Source: Boesenbergia rotunda (lineage: Eukaryota > Streptophyta > Magnoliopsida > Zingiberales > Zingiberaceae). From it: a stretch of 64,000 bases of DNA. Below are positions 10,490-21,652 of this stretch, in pieces. The position numbers were made by a program, and so were the translations under genes. The stretch is taken from NCBI GenBank assembly GCA_024364735.1, contig JAGFNQ010001613.1:307271-371270 (forward strand). The letters run 5' to 3'. The notes under the pieces are model-generated. The model was given only the letters and a program-made list of their open reading frames with translations. It did no database searches and was not told the origin of the DNA. The stretch's first letter is position 1, and the number at the start of each line of letters is the position of its first letter.

Positions 10490-10995
10490 GATCGGTCACC
10501 GGACCGATCCAGAGTGTGTGGATCGGTCACCAGATCGATCCACTGCTTTGCTGGGATTCCCAGGTCTCGCAGATATACACGCCTCATCGGTCCCAGACCG
10601 ATCAGGGTGAAGCCTGATCGGTCACCAGATCTATCAGAAAGGATCCTGATCGGTCGCCCAGATCGATCAGGGCAGATGAACAGTAATTTTTTAATCAAAT
10701 CCAAGATCCCTGATCGGTCACCAGATCGATCCAAGACTTTGATTAGCAAGGGAACTCACTCACCGTTTGCTCCCTGATCGGTCACCAAACCGATCAGGAG
10801 CAAGACAGCAAGGAAGCAGCCTGCTCCCTGATCGGTCACTGGTCCGATCAGGAGCCACACAGTAGATTCCCAATCTCACTGTGCGCTCCCTGATCGATCA
10901 CCAGTCTGATCAGACATAGCTGGATCGGTCACCAGATTGATCCACTAAGGAGCAGCGTGCCAATGTCCCTGATCGGTCACCAGACCGATCCAGTG
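10490..10995. repeat. GATCGGTC palindromic minisatellite inside LTR C
   Basis: About a dozen copies of GATCGGTCACCAGACCGATC spaced 20-70 bp apart, several degraded on one arm. Each copy is a small palindrome (GGTC-ACCA-GACC core). Frames of about 88 residues on both strands here are repeat artefacts. Confidence 0.85.
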
Positions 10996-10999
10996 ACTC

Positions 11000-11470
11000 A
11001 ACCCTAGCCCTCCAAGCTAGGAATTCATCCACCTTAGCCCTCCAAGCTAAGGATTTTTCCATCTAACTCTCCAAGTTGGGAATTTGCACCTAACCTTCCA
11101 AGTTAGGACTTTTCACCTAGCCCTCCAAGCCAGGACTTTTCACCTAGCCCTCCAAGCTAGGACTTTTCACCCAACTCTTCCGAGTTAGAACATCATCCAA
11201 CCTAGCCCTCCAAGCTAGGCACCTGACCCTCCAAGCCAGGACTTTTTCACCTAATTCTCCAGGATAGGAATTTGCACCTAACCCTCCAAGTTAGGACTTT
11301 TCACCTAGCCCTCCAAGCTAGGACTTTTCACCCAACCCTTCCAAATTAGGACTTTTCCAACACCTAGACCTCCAAGTTCGGATTTTCCACATCATGCCTA
11401 ATCCTCGATCAGGACTTAATCATAATCATTACAATCATCACACCTAACCTCCCAGGTTAGGGTTTTCCAT
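11000..11470. repeat. tandem hairpin array inside LTR C
   Basis: About 17 units of roughly 27 bp, CCTAGCCCTCCAAGCTAGG plus ACTTTTCA. The two ends of each unit are complementary, and several units change both ends together (CCTAGC/GCTAGG, CCTAAC/GTTAGG, CCTTAGC/GCTAAGG). Confidence 0.85.
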
Positions 11471-11805
11471 ATCATGCCTAATCCACGATCAGGACTTAAT
11501 CATAATTATCATAATCATCCTCCTAAACTAAAATCGTTGTCAACACCAAAACAACAATCAGGGCCAGACTGCATCAACAGAAGGGTCACTACAAGATGGA
11601 GTGTCCGAACCTAAAGGAAACCAAGAAGAATAGAAGGAAGAAGGTACTTCAAGCAACGTGGGACGAGTCCTCCTCCTCCGAAGAAGAAGAAGAGGTCCCT
11701 CAGTCGAACCTACTAGCACTAACCGCCTCAGAAGAAGTCAAGACCGAGTTATAATCAGAACAGGACAACGGCAAACTGACATTCTCAGAGGATGGCGAAA
11801 TCAAG

Positions 11806-13011
11806 GTAAGTGGATTCACTAGAAGTCAATTAAACGAGTTAATATCTTATCTTTCTCGAGATTTGGCGAAAGTCAAACTCTGAATCGAATCCCTCCGACA
11901 GGAAGTAAAACTCCTGAAAGAGGGAGCTGACCCTAAACCCTTAACTGAGAAGGTTCAAGAAGGAACCTCTACTCAAGTTGAAAAACTTGAGAAAGAGAAC
12001 TCCTCCCTGAAAATTCAGGTTAAGGATCTTAGATCGGCATTAGAACGATTTACTTCTGGTTCCAAGAATCTTGACATGATTCTTGGAAAACAGAAATCAG
12101 TTCTAAATCGATCCGGACTAGGTTATAGAACCAAGTCTCGACAAAGATCTTATTTTGCTGTACTGAACCAGTCCAGACCTAAAGTTCAGGCATGGGTACC
12201 AAAACTATGCCTGAACAAGCAAACTGGATCAAACCAATATTGGATCCCCAAGGACAAGATCCACATCTTGCCAAACCATTATCGTGGCTATAGTCCAGGG
12301 GGAGCCAAATTGAAAACAATAGTTATTATTAGATAAAATTCAATTCTTGCTTGCAATTTGCTTGATTGCTTGTTTATTTAATTTCTGTAATTTATCATGC
12401 TTAGACTTAGGAATGGTTAGTTTAAGGACCAAACCAACTTAACTGAAAATTAACAACATAGTATTGGGAGGAGGTGAGATGATAGTACGTTAGGGAAACC
12501 AATTCTAATAAGGTCAAGTATACTTGGTCTCCTTAGACTGGTGAAACTAACTGAAGCTACCGATCCAAGACCCAAACTAGTTAGACCAAAATTTTTCAAA
12601 GAATAATCTTGAAAATGAAATTTCATTGAAAGGCTTTGTCAAGGAAAGGGTTGATGATCCAATAAGGCTACGGCCAAAGAAGGCCTAGTGCCTCGCCAAG
12701 ACCTGGAAGCCAATCTCTGAAATTCAAATTCAAATTAGTCTTTGTAAAATTTAAATCTAACATAAATTTTCAATTATGTATAGATTCAAATAATTTTTAA
12801 ATAAATTCAAATATTTCCAAAATTAATTCAAGTTTTTCAAAATAAATCATGTTTTTCAAAAATTCTTCTATCAAAACCTGTCTCACAAAACCTATAAGGC
12901 TAACGTGATTGAAAACCCTAGATTTGGATGAGACAGACTAGGCTGTGAAAATCAATTTAGGCTATTCCTGATTCTAATTGGATCCAAATCAACAAAACTC
13001 TTTATGTGTAG
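11806..13011 (+). other. putative retained intron between gag and protease (element J)
   Basis: It begins AAG|GTAAGTGG at the gag codon K of DGEIK and ends TTTATGTGTAG|GAACATAAAG where protease starts, both in phase 0. Length is 1206 bp. The first 530 bases stay in the gag frame and encode a coiled coil (VEKLEKENSSLKIQVKDL) and the WVPK...HYRGYSPGGAKL tail, ending in a stop at 12334-12336; there is an earlier TGA at 11881. The remaining 675 bases are non-coding and AT-rich, and a CTAAT branch-point-like motif lies about 35 bases before the end. Element G lacks this interval exactly. Confidence 0.6.
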
Positions 13012-14700
13012 GAACATAAAGATTTGGACCAATGGATGTTGGGTAACGGTTACTCCAAACACATGATTAGAGAACAATTTTAATTCACCAAACTCAAGTT
13101 CAAAAACCTAGGCTCTGTGGCATTTGGCAACAATGCTACACTCAAGGTAATTGGGTCAGGTAATATTGAACTCAAAACTGACTTTATTATTAAGAAAGTG
13201 CTCTTGGTTGAACAATTCAATTTTAACTTGCTTAGCATAAGTCAGTTGTGTGATTCCGGTTATATAGTTACCTTTAACAATTCTAACTGCCTGATTAGAA
13301 ACGTACAAGATTCAGAAATCATGCTTAAGGGCACTAGGAAAAATAATGTTTACACTATAAACCTTCCCCTAGTACCTAAATGCATGTTAACCCAGTTAGA
13401 ACAATCAAACCTCTGGTATAGGAGACTAAGTCACACCAACCTAAGAACTATTTCAAAAATCACCCAACTTGGCTTAATTAAAAGTATTCCCAAGATTAAA
13501 AATCATGAAAACCTAATCTGTGAATCTTGCAATCAAGGTAAACAAACCAGATCTAATCACAAACTAATTCAATCTGATCTAACTCAAACCACACTTGAGC
13601 TCCTGCACCTTGACCTATTTGATTCACATGGAGCCAAGTCACTAAGCGGAAGCCGGTACTGCTTAGTAATAATTGATGATTACTCTAGGTTTACCTGGGT
13701 TAGGTTTCTAAAGACCAAACATGAAACCCTAAACCTACTTAATGAGTTCTGTAAATTAATTGAAAATCAAAACGATACTAAAATCAAAAGACTTAGGAGT
13801 GATCACGGGGGAGAATTTGAAAATCAACGGTTCGAGGAATTCTGTAAGGTAAATGGATACATACATGAATTTTCATGTCCTAGAACCCCCCCAACAAAAT
13901 GGGATAGTCGAGAGGAAAAATAGAACACTACAGGAAGCCGCTAAGGCAATGATCAATGAATTTAACTTAGCAAACCAATATTGGGCAGAAGCAATTAGTA
14001 CGGCTTGCTACATCCAAAATAGGGTCCTGATTAACAAGCGACACAACAAAACACCCTATGAACTATATTACCATAGCCTCCCAAATCTACACTACCTAAG
14101 GGTCTTTGGATGCAAAGTCCATATACTAAACACCAAAGACTACTTAGGAAAATTCCAGTCTAAGTCTACCCCAGGCATCTTCTTAGGATACTCAACAACA
14201 AGTAGAGCCTATAGGGTTTACAACAACCAAACCAACAAAATCAAAGAAACAACCAATCTAATATTTGATGAAGAAAGTAATTCAAATCCAAATCTAACTT
14301 CATCAAACATTGATCAAGAAGATAATCAACAAATTGGTGAATCCTTAATTGAACCTATAAACGAACTAACCATTGAACCAACTAGTGAATCAAATATTGA
14401 ACCAATAATTGAACCAGCTCAAAGAGTTGAATCAAATAGTGAACCAAACCGATCAGCCGGACCTGAGGCTGAACCAAGCTCTAGAAAATCCAAGAAACCC
14501 AGACTTAGTCATCCAACCGATCAAATTGTGGGTGATCCAACTCTAGGAATCAGAACTAGGTCTTCCTATAGAAACCTTAGTCAGATAGCCATGATCTCAA
14601 AAATTGAACCCAAGACTATAGAGGAAGCCCTACCTGATCCTGATTGAATCATAGCTATGCAAGAAGAGCTAGCCCAATTCTAAAGAAACCAAGTCTGGGA
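13012..14700 (+). pseudogene. copia protease-integrase (element J)
   Basis: Protease begins EHKDLDQWML, but the aspartic triad DSG of H and G reads GNG and the conserved Cys-Ser-Arg-His is altered, followed by a stop near 13080. Integrase follows from 13117: the zinc-binding region with CESCNQGKQTRSN, then HLDLFD and IIDDYSRF with catalytic aspartates. A 7-C run near 13887 shifts the frame (6 C in K and H). The Glu-bearing QQNGIVERKNRT and the IEP-rich linker are read in the next frame up to a TGG-to-TGA stop at 14645. Non-functional. Confidence 0.85.
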
Positions 14701-16132
14701 ATTAGTGCCTAAACCTGAGGGCAAATCCGTCATTGACACTAAGTGGGTTTTTAGGAATAAGCTAAATGATCAAGGAGAGATAGTCAGAAATAAAGCCCGC
14801 CTAGTATCAAAGGGATTCAGCCAAGTAGAAGGGTTAGATTACGATGAAACATATGCCCCAGTAGCTAGACTTGAGTCCATTAGGATGTTATTAGCCTTTG
14901 CATACCATAAAGGATTTAAGCTATACCAAATGGATGTAAAGTCAGTTTTTTTAAATGGATTCATTAAAGAAGAAGTTTATGTAGGACAACTCCCTGGGTT
15001 TGAGGACTTAGAAAGACCTGACAACGTGTTCAAACTTACTAAAGCATTATATGAACTAAAACAAGCACCTAGGGCCTGGTATGAACGTCTGTCAACCTAC
15101 CTAACTTCAAAAGAGTTTAAACAAGGTCAAATTGACTCAACCTTATTTATTAAGACCATAGGAAAAGATATATTTATTGCCCAAATCTACGTAGATAACA
15201 TAATCTTTGGGTCCACCAACTCAAACTTTCTAAATGAATTTGTTAAAATAATGGAGAATGCATTTGAAATGAGCATAGTTGGTGAGCTTAACTTTTTCCT
15301 AGGATTATAAATTAAATAAACTAGGGATGGAAATTATGGCCATCAATCCAAATATGCTAAAGAATTAATAAAGAAATTTAAAATGGATAACTCTAAAAGC
15401 ATAAGTACCCCCATGACCACTAATATAAAGATAGACAGTGACCCTGATGGTAAACCAGTAGACCTTAAACTCTACAGAAGTATGATAGGAAGTCTACTGT
15501 ACCTTACAGCCAGCAGACCTGATATTCTTTTTGCTGTAGGGATGTGTGCTAGATACCAAACCTGTGCTAAGGAAACGCACTTAGCTGCCCTAAAAAGAAT
15601 ACTAAGATATGTCAAGGGCACCCTAAATGTAGAGATTTGGTATCCTAGGACCTCAACATTCAACTTGTCAGGATACTCGGACTCTGACTACGCAGGCTAT
15701 AAATTAGATAGAAAGAGCACAAGTGGAAGCTGCCAACTATTAGGAAATAGTCTAGTAAGTTGGTGCAGCAGAAAACAGCACTGTGTAGCTCTATCCACAA
15801 CTGAAGCTGAGTATGTTACCTTAGGAGAGTGTGTAGCACAACTTTTATGGATGATGCACACTCTTAAGGACTTTCAGCTCAATTACACCCAAACCCAGAT
15901 TTTTATTGACAATATAAGCTCAATTAATCTAACTAAAAACCCAATCCAACATTCCAGAACTAAACACATAGAAGTTAAGCACCATTTTGTAAGAGATCAT
16001 GTAGCTAGGGGTGAGATAGTCCTTAAGCATGTAAACTCCAAATCTAACTTAGCTGACATATTTACCAAACCCCTACCTGAGTCTGAATTCAGTTCACTAA
16101 GAAGGCAGTTAGGATTATGCTTAGTAGAATAG
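14701..16132 (+). pseudogene. copia reverse transcriptase-RNase H (element J)
   Basis: RT starts around WELVPKPEGKSVIDTKWVFR and contains QMDVKS and ALYELKQAPRAWYERL. The catalytic YVDD reads YVDN (IAQIYVDNIIFGS), which should abolish polymerisation. CAA-to-TAA stops at 15308 and a few codons later separate RT from the 249-residue connection/RNase H frame 15383-16132 (SDSDYAG, STTEAEYV, ADIFTKPLPESEF), which ends in CLVE. It is the standard copia Pol C-terminus, and no further gene follows. Confidence 0.88.
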
Positions 16133-16792
16133 GTTTACTGTGCTTTTTGGTTTTTTTACTACTTCAGCCTTTAAAATTTTCAAATGTTTTTAAAATCAGT
16201 TTTAATTTTTTTTAAAATGTTTTCAAAATCAAATTTTACTTAGTTTTGAAAATTTTAAAAAAATATTTCGACTTAGTTTTATTTTAAAAATACCCCCTTC
16301 AAAACTAGGGCTTTTTCGAAAATGGACTCAGCCTAGGCCATAACCATAGAACTGCATGCACCTATAGATTTAGAAGCCAGCATCTCACAAGCACCTTAGG
16401 ATACTTTTGATTGATAACCTAGAAATGGTTGAGATGCTTAGGTTTTTGCCTTAATTCAAGATGCTTTAAGTCAGTGCATCTGCAGTAATTGGGGCATTAA
16501 ATACAACTTGCACAGTAATCAAGTTAAGTGTCAAGTTTAGAAAATCTAAACTTGAATAGAACACTTAACTTGACTAACCCTAGCGAAAACTACTGTTTAT
16601 AACAGTTAGTAAGTAGTTAATTGGGTTAGACATGTCCCTAAAAGAGGAAAATAAAACTGATTTGGTTTAATTATCATCATGAATTGGTTCAGTACAGCAA
16701 AATCATGCAAGTTATTTTCCTTTATGCAATTTAATTATTCTATTTCTATTATATTTATTTATGTTTGATATATGGCAAAGGTGACCCAGACT
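16133..16792 (+). other. copia 3' UTR (element J), no gene
   Basis: Non-coding. It contains a long hairpin at 16520-16573 and ends inside GATATATGGCAAAG, the start of the internal purine tract. There it is cut and joined to gag of another copy, so the 3' LTR of J is missing. Confidence 0.75.
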
Positions 16793-17370
16793 CTCCAATG
16801 CGTCTTAACAAAAGAGGAGTTGAACCGAGTGGGTCCCTTCAACAGTGCCAAGGAGCTGTGAGGGAAACTGATCAAGCTGCACGAAGGAACATCAGACACT
16901 CGAATCAGCAAGAGGGACCTCCTCCTGAACAAGCTGTATACAATTAAAATGACCGACAACGAAACAGCAGCACAGCTTCACGCCCGAATCCAGGAACTGA
17001 TGAACGGACTGCACACCATCGGTCACAAGGTAGAAAACCGTGACCTAATAAGGTATGCTTTAAATGCTTTCCCTAGAAACACCTTGTGGGCATCTATGGT
17101 AGATGCATACAAGGTTTCAAGAGATCTTTCAAAAATAAAATTAGATGAATTGTTCTCTGAATTAGAATTGCATGAACAAACTAACTGCAATCTGGTCGAG
17201 AAAGGTATTGCCTTTATTGTAGGTAAAATTGGAAGAACAACTAAGAAGAAGCCTCAACCTGAACCCGAGTCTAACTCAGACTCAGACTCAGAAGACGAAG
17301 AAGGAGATCGACCTAAGCTGGTCCGACTGGCCCGAAACTACTACAAAGAATTAAAGAACCAAACCAACAA
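16793..17370 (+). pseudogene. copia gag fragment (capsid to pre-knuckle)
   Basis: Starts mid-gag at TQTLQCVLTKEELN and carries a stop where GAGCTGTGG became GAGCTGTGA (W to stop). It reads the MTDNETAAQLHARIQ segment and KKKPQPEPESNSDSDSEDEE up to KNQTNK. It then joins a PBS through the shared bases CCAACAA, so an LTR seems to have been removed at this seam. No CCHC is present. Confidence 0.8.
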
Positions 17371-17622
17371 GTGGTATCAGAGCGGGGAAGTTCAAATTTG
17401 GTGCAACCACCAGTCTGAAAATTTTTCGGATTTTTTTTAAAAAGTTTTTTAATATTTTTTTCTCGTTCGAATTTCTTCTAATATTTTTTTCTCGTTCGAA
17501 TTTCTTCTCGTTGATCGAGGTTGGTGCAACACCACTCGACAAATATTTTTTCTATATCCGCACTACTAATCCAAGACCAAGTCTTGGGATATTTTTTTTG
17601 CTTAGTTTACATTTCAGATAAA
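17371..17622 (+). other. PBS and copia leader
   Basis: TGGTATCAGAGC at 17372-17383 is a perfect initiator tRNA-Met PBS. It is followed by about 240 bases of leader shared with 44621-44842 and with 4946-5185 in reverse. No LTR precedes it. Confidence 0.8.
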
Positions 17623-17847
17623 ATGACCATGCAAGAAGGCTTCAGCACCACAAGACCACCTCTCTTCAGTGGGGAGGATTTCTCCTACTGGAAGAGCAGA
17701 ATGGAAGTCCACCTGAAAACTCAGGTGGACATGTGGATAATCATCCAGTTCGGACTGGAGATTCCGAGAAACGCTGAAGGAGTACCTTAGACTTATACAG
17801 AGTGGGACACCGCTCTGAAACAAAAAATTGAAGCGGATGCAAAGGCT
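17623..17847 (+). pseudogene. copia gag N-terminus
   Basis: MTMQEGFSTTRPPLFSGEDF up to EIPRNAEGVP, then a CAG-to-TAG stop at about 17788. The frame continues as TYTEWDTALKQKIEADAKA and is cut at 17847 by LTR B sequence. The ATG is the conserved family start. Confidence 0.8.
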
Positions 17848-18371
17848 GATCCTGAGTTTTAAGGGATCAGAGCTGACCGAGACGGAAGCGGATCGACTGA
17901 CACGTGGGGGGGGGGGGGGGGGCGCCCCCGATGTCCCGGGCGCCCCCAGGGACTATAAATAGGCCCTCGACCCCAAGGCTTCGAACAACAATTCTTTCAA
18001 CGCTTCTACGCTCTTCTGCTCTCGCGCTCTGCTCCGGAAACCTCTCGACTCGAGACTCAAGCGCCGACGACGTCCCGCTACTCCAAAAATACAACCTACA
18101 TCGGACGTCGGTAAAAGAAGAGCTTCTTTTAAAAGTTTACTTTACTATATTTGTAATTCAATCTTGTAAACTGATTTGCGAACTTATAGAATTGCCCGCA
18201 GAAAACGGTCAACGACCGTGGGCCTTGGAGTAGGAGTCGACCTTGGCTCCGAACCAAGTAAAACTACCTGTGTTCGCGATTGTTTTTATTCCGCTGCGTA
18301 CTTGCTCTAGTTTTTATCCGAAAAGCGCTTAACGATATTCACCCCCTCTCTATCATTTCTCTCGATCCATC
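17848..18371 (+). repeat. LTR family B, TATA to 3' end
   Basis: Begins inside the U3 region (ACACGTGG, then a 16-G run and GGGCGCCC units). TATAAATA is at 17954-17961, then transcribed U5 with TTCCGCTGCG, ending in CTCGATCCATCA with one change from CCAACA. Gag follows without a PBS, so this is a recombinant joint, not a working LTR. Confidence 0.8.
17954..17961 (+). promoter_or_regulatory. LTR B TATA box
   Basis: TATAAATA follows GC-rich GGGCGCCC palindromes by about 15 bases. The same spacing is seen at 44134 (TATAAAA) and 57176 in the G LTRs. Confidence 0.7.
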
Positions 18372-18805
18372 AAGTGCTTCAACCTGAACCTGAGTCTAAC
18401 TCAGACACAGACTCAGAAGACGAAGAAGGAGATCGACCTAAGCTGGTCCGACTGGCCCGAAACTACTACAAAGAATTAAAGAACCAAACCAACAAACGAA
18501 AAGCCAGTAGAAGAAAGGATGAACCAGCTGAACCCGCAAACGAAAAGAACAAGCCCAACGTGACCTGCTACGAGTGCAAGAAGAAGGGTCACTACAAGAC
18601 GGATTATCTGAACCTAAAGGAAACCAAGAAGAATAGAAGGAAGAAGGCACTTCAAGCAACGTGGGACGAGCCCTCCTCCTCCGAAGAAGAAGAGGTCCCA
18701 CAGTCGAACCTACTAGCACTAACCGCCTCAGAAGAAGTCGAGACCGAGTCAGAATCAGAACAGGACGACGGCAAACTGACATTCTCAGAGGATGGCGAAA
18801 TCAAG
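18372..18805 (+). pseudogene. copia gag CCHC exon (element K)
   Basis: From QPEPESNSDTDSEDEEGD through KELKNQTNKRKASRRKDE to the zinc knuckle CYECKKKGHYKTDYLN, where the fourth ligand Cys has become Tyr, so zinc binding is broken. The acidic Ser/Glu region and TFSEDGEIK follow, ending at the apparent donor AAG|GTAAGT. The frame itself runs on into the putative intron to 19336. Confidence 0.82.
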
Positions 18806-19987
18806 GTAAGTGGATTCACTAGAAGTCAATTAAACGAGTTAATATCTTATCTTTCTCGAGATTTGGCAAAAGCCAAACTCCGAATCGAATCCCTCCGACA
18901 GGAAGTAAAACTCCTGAAAGAGGGAGCTGACCCTAAACCCTTAACTGAGAAGGTTCAAGAAGGAACCTCTACTCAAGTTGAAAAACTTGAGAAAGAGAAC
19001 TCCTCCCTGAAAATTCAGGTTAAGGATCTTAGATCGGCATTAGAACGATTTACTTCTGGTTCCAAGAATCTTGACATGATTCTTGGAAAACAGAAATCAG
19101 TTCTAAATCAATCCGGACTAGGTTATAGAACCAAGTCTCGACAAAGATCTTACTTTGCTGTACTGAACCAGTCCAGACCTAAAGTTCAGGCATGGGTACC
19201 AAAACTATGCCTGAACAAGCAAACTGGATCAAACCAATATTGGATCCCCAAGGACAAGATTCACATCTTGCCAAACCATTATCGTGGCTGTAGTCCAGGG
19301 GGAGCCAAATTGAAAACAATAGTTATTATTAGATAAAATTCAATTCTTGCTTGCAATTTGCTTGATTGCTTGTTTATTTAATTTTTGTAATTTATCATGC
19401 TTAGACTTAGGAATGGTTAGTTTAAGGACCAAACCAACTTAACTGAAAATTGACAACATAGTACATTAGGGAAACCAATTCTAATAAGGTCAAGTATACT
19501 TGGTCTCTTTAGACTGGTAAAACTAGCCGAAGCTACCGATCCAAGACCCAAACTAGTTAGACCAAAATTTTTCAAAGAATAATCTTGAAAATGAAATTTC
19601 ATTGAAAGGCTTTGTCAAGGAAAGGGTTGATGATCCAATAAGGCTACGACCAAAGAAGGCCTAGTGCCTCGCCAAGACCTGGAAACCAATCTCTGAAATT
19701 CAAATTCAAATTAGTCTTTGTAAAATTTAAATCTAACATAAATTTTCAATTATGTATAGATTCAAATAATTTTTAAATAAATTCAAATATTTCCAAAATT
19801 AATTCAAGTTTTTCAAAATAAATCATGTTTTTCAAAAATTCTTCTATCAAAACCTGTCTCACAAAACCTATAAGGCTAACGTGATTGAAAACCCTAGATT
19901 TGGGTGAGACAGACTAGGCTGTGAAAATCAATTTAGGCTATTCCTAATTCTAATTGGATCCAAATCAACAAAACTCTTTATGTGCAG
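18806..19987 (+). other. putative retained intron between gag and protease (element K)
   Basis: GTAAGTGG at 18806 to TTATGTGCAG at 19987, 1182 bp, phase 0 on both sides. The gag frame continues uninterrupted to 19336 (coiled coil LEKENSSLKIQVKDLRSALE, then WVPKLCLNK and SPGGAKLKT) and stops. The rest is AT-rich non-coding with a CTAATTCTAATTGG branch-like region about 40 bases before the acceptor. This is the best-preserved splice-site pair of the three copies. Confidence 0.62.
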
Positions 19988-21652
19988 GAACATAAAGATT
20001 TGGACCAATGGATGTTGGATAACGGTTGCTCCAGACACATGACTGGAGACAAATTGAAATTCACCAAACTCAAGTTCAAAAACCTAGGCTCTGTGGCATT
20101 TAGCAACAATGCTACACTCAAGGTAATTGGGTCAGGTAATATTGAACTCAAAACTGACTTTATTATTAAGAAAGTGCTCTTGGTTGAACAATTCAAATTT
20201 AATTTGCTTAGCATAAGTCAGTTGTGTGATTCCGGTTATATAGTTACCTTTAACAATTCTAACTGCCTGATTAGAAACGTACAAGACTCAGAAATCATGC
20301 TTAAGGGCACTAGGAAAAATCATGTTTACACTATAAACCTTCCCCTAGTACCTAAATGCATGTTAACCCAGTTAGAACAATCAAACCTCTGGTATAGGAG
20401 ACTAGGTCACACCAACCTAAGAACTATTTCAAAAATCACCCAACTTGGCTTAATTAAAGGTATTCCCAAGATTAAAAATCATGAAAACCTAATCTGTGAA
20501 TCTTGCAATTAAGGTAAACAAACCAGATCTAATCATAAACTAATTCAATCTGATCTAACTCAAACCACACTTGAGCTCCTGCACCTTGACCTATTTGATT
20601 CACATGGAGCCAAGTCACTAAGCGGAAGCCGGTACTGCTTAGTAATAATTGATGATTACTCTAGGTTTACCTGGGTTAGATTTCTAAAGACCAAAGATGA
20701 AACCCTAAACCTACTTAATGAGTTCTGTAAATTAATTGAAAATCAAAACGATACTAAAATCAAAAGACTTAGGAGTGATCACGGGGGAGAATTTGAAAAT
20801 CAACGGTTCGAGGAATTCTATAAGGTAAATGGATACATACATGAATTTTCATGTCCTAGAACCCCCCAACAAAATGGGATAGTCGAGAGGAAAAATAGAA
20901 CACTACAGGAAGCCGCTAGGGCAATGATCAATGAATTTAACTTAGCAAACCAATATTGGGCAGAAGCAATTAGTACGGCTTGCTACATCCAAAATAGGGT
21001 GCTGATTAACAAGCGACACAACAAAACACCCTATGAACTATATTACCATAGACTCCCAAATCTACACTACCTAAGGGTCTTTGGATGCAAAGTCCATATA
21101 CTAAACACCAAAGACTACTTAGGAAAATTCCAGTCTAAGTCTACCCCAGGCATCTTCTTAGGATACTCAACAACAAGTAGAGCCTATAGGGTTTACAACA
21201 ACCAAACCAAGAAAATCGAAGAAACAACCAATCTAATATTTGATGAAGAAAGTAATTCAAATCCAAATCTAACTTCATCAAACACTGATCAAGAAGATAA
21301 TCAACAAATTGGTGAATCCTTAATTAAACCTATAAACGAACTAACCATTGAACCAACTAGTGAATCAAATATTGAACCAATAATTAAACCAGCTCAAAGA
21401 GTTGAATCAAATAGTGAACCAAACCGATCAGCCGGACCTGAGACTGAACCAAGCTCTAGAAAATCCAAGAAACCCAGACTTAGTCATCCAACCGATCAAA
21501 TTGTGGGTGATCCAACTCTAGGAGTCAGAACTAGGTCTTCCTATAGAAACCTTAGTCAGATAGCCATGATCTCAAAAATTGAACCCAAGACTATAGAGGA
21601 AGCCCTACCTGATCCTGATTGGATCATAGCTATGCATGAAGAGCTAGCCTAA
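19988..21652 (+). pseudogene. copia protease-integrase (element K)
   Basis: EHKDLDQWMLDNGCSRHMTGD: the protease triad is DNG instead of DSG. GAG-pre-integrase follows (LLSISQLCDSGYIVTF; LWYRRLGHTNLR; CESCN), then a CAA-to-TAA stop at 20510. Integrase core HLDLFD and IIDDYSRFTW follows, then RTPQQNGIVERKNRTLQEAARAM with an in-frame 6-C run, and the IEP linker up to DWIIAMHEELA and a stop near 21650. It is closest to intact of the B integrases. Confidence 0.85.

Larger units (their letters stand above)
9486..11579 (-). mobile_element. solo LTR, family C (2094 bp)
   Basis: Begins TGTTGGGAACGAG, ends GCATCAACA, and is flanked by the 5-bp duplication GAAGG. It has no coding capacity, so it is a solo LTR left by LTR-LTR recombination. 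Orientation is reverse: the terminal C-run hairpin (as a G-run at 9509) and the TTTCCGCTGTGC motif (complement near 9585) lie at the left. Internally it carries a GATCGGTC palindrome array and a CTAGCC...GGCTAG hairpin array. The terminal hairpin is shared with copia families A and B, which suggests a copia relative. Confidence 0.9.
9412..11805 (+). pseudogene. copia gag, CCHC region (element J), split by a solo LTR
   Basis: Gag resumes at 9412 (KDEPAE, then CYECKK), is interrupted by the LTR at 9486-11579, and continues at 11585 with GHYKMECPN, giving a complete CCHC knuckle once the insertion is ignored. A Lys/Arg stretch and an acidic Ser/Glu region (SSSEEEEEVPQ, TASEEV) follow up to DGEIK at 11805, where an apparent splice donor begins. 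A stop at 11752 replaces GAA of the K copy. The capsid half is missing. Dead copy. Confidence 0.8.

Noticed and set aside
10483..10995. CRISPR-like spaced palindromic repeats
   Set aside because: Repeats and spacers are irregular, lie in a plant LTR with target duplications, and no cas gene is present.
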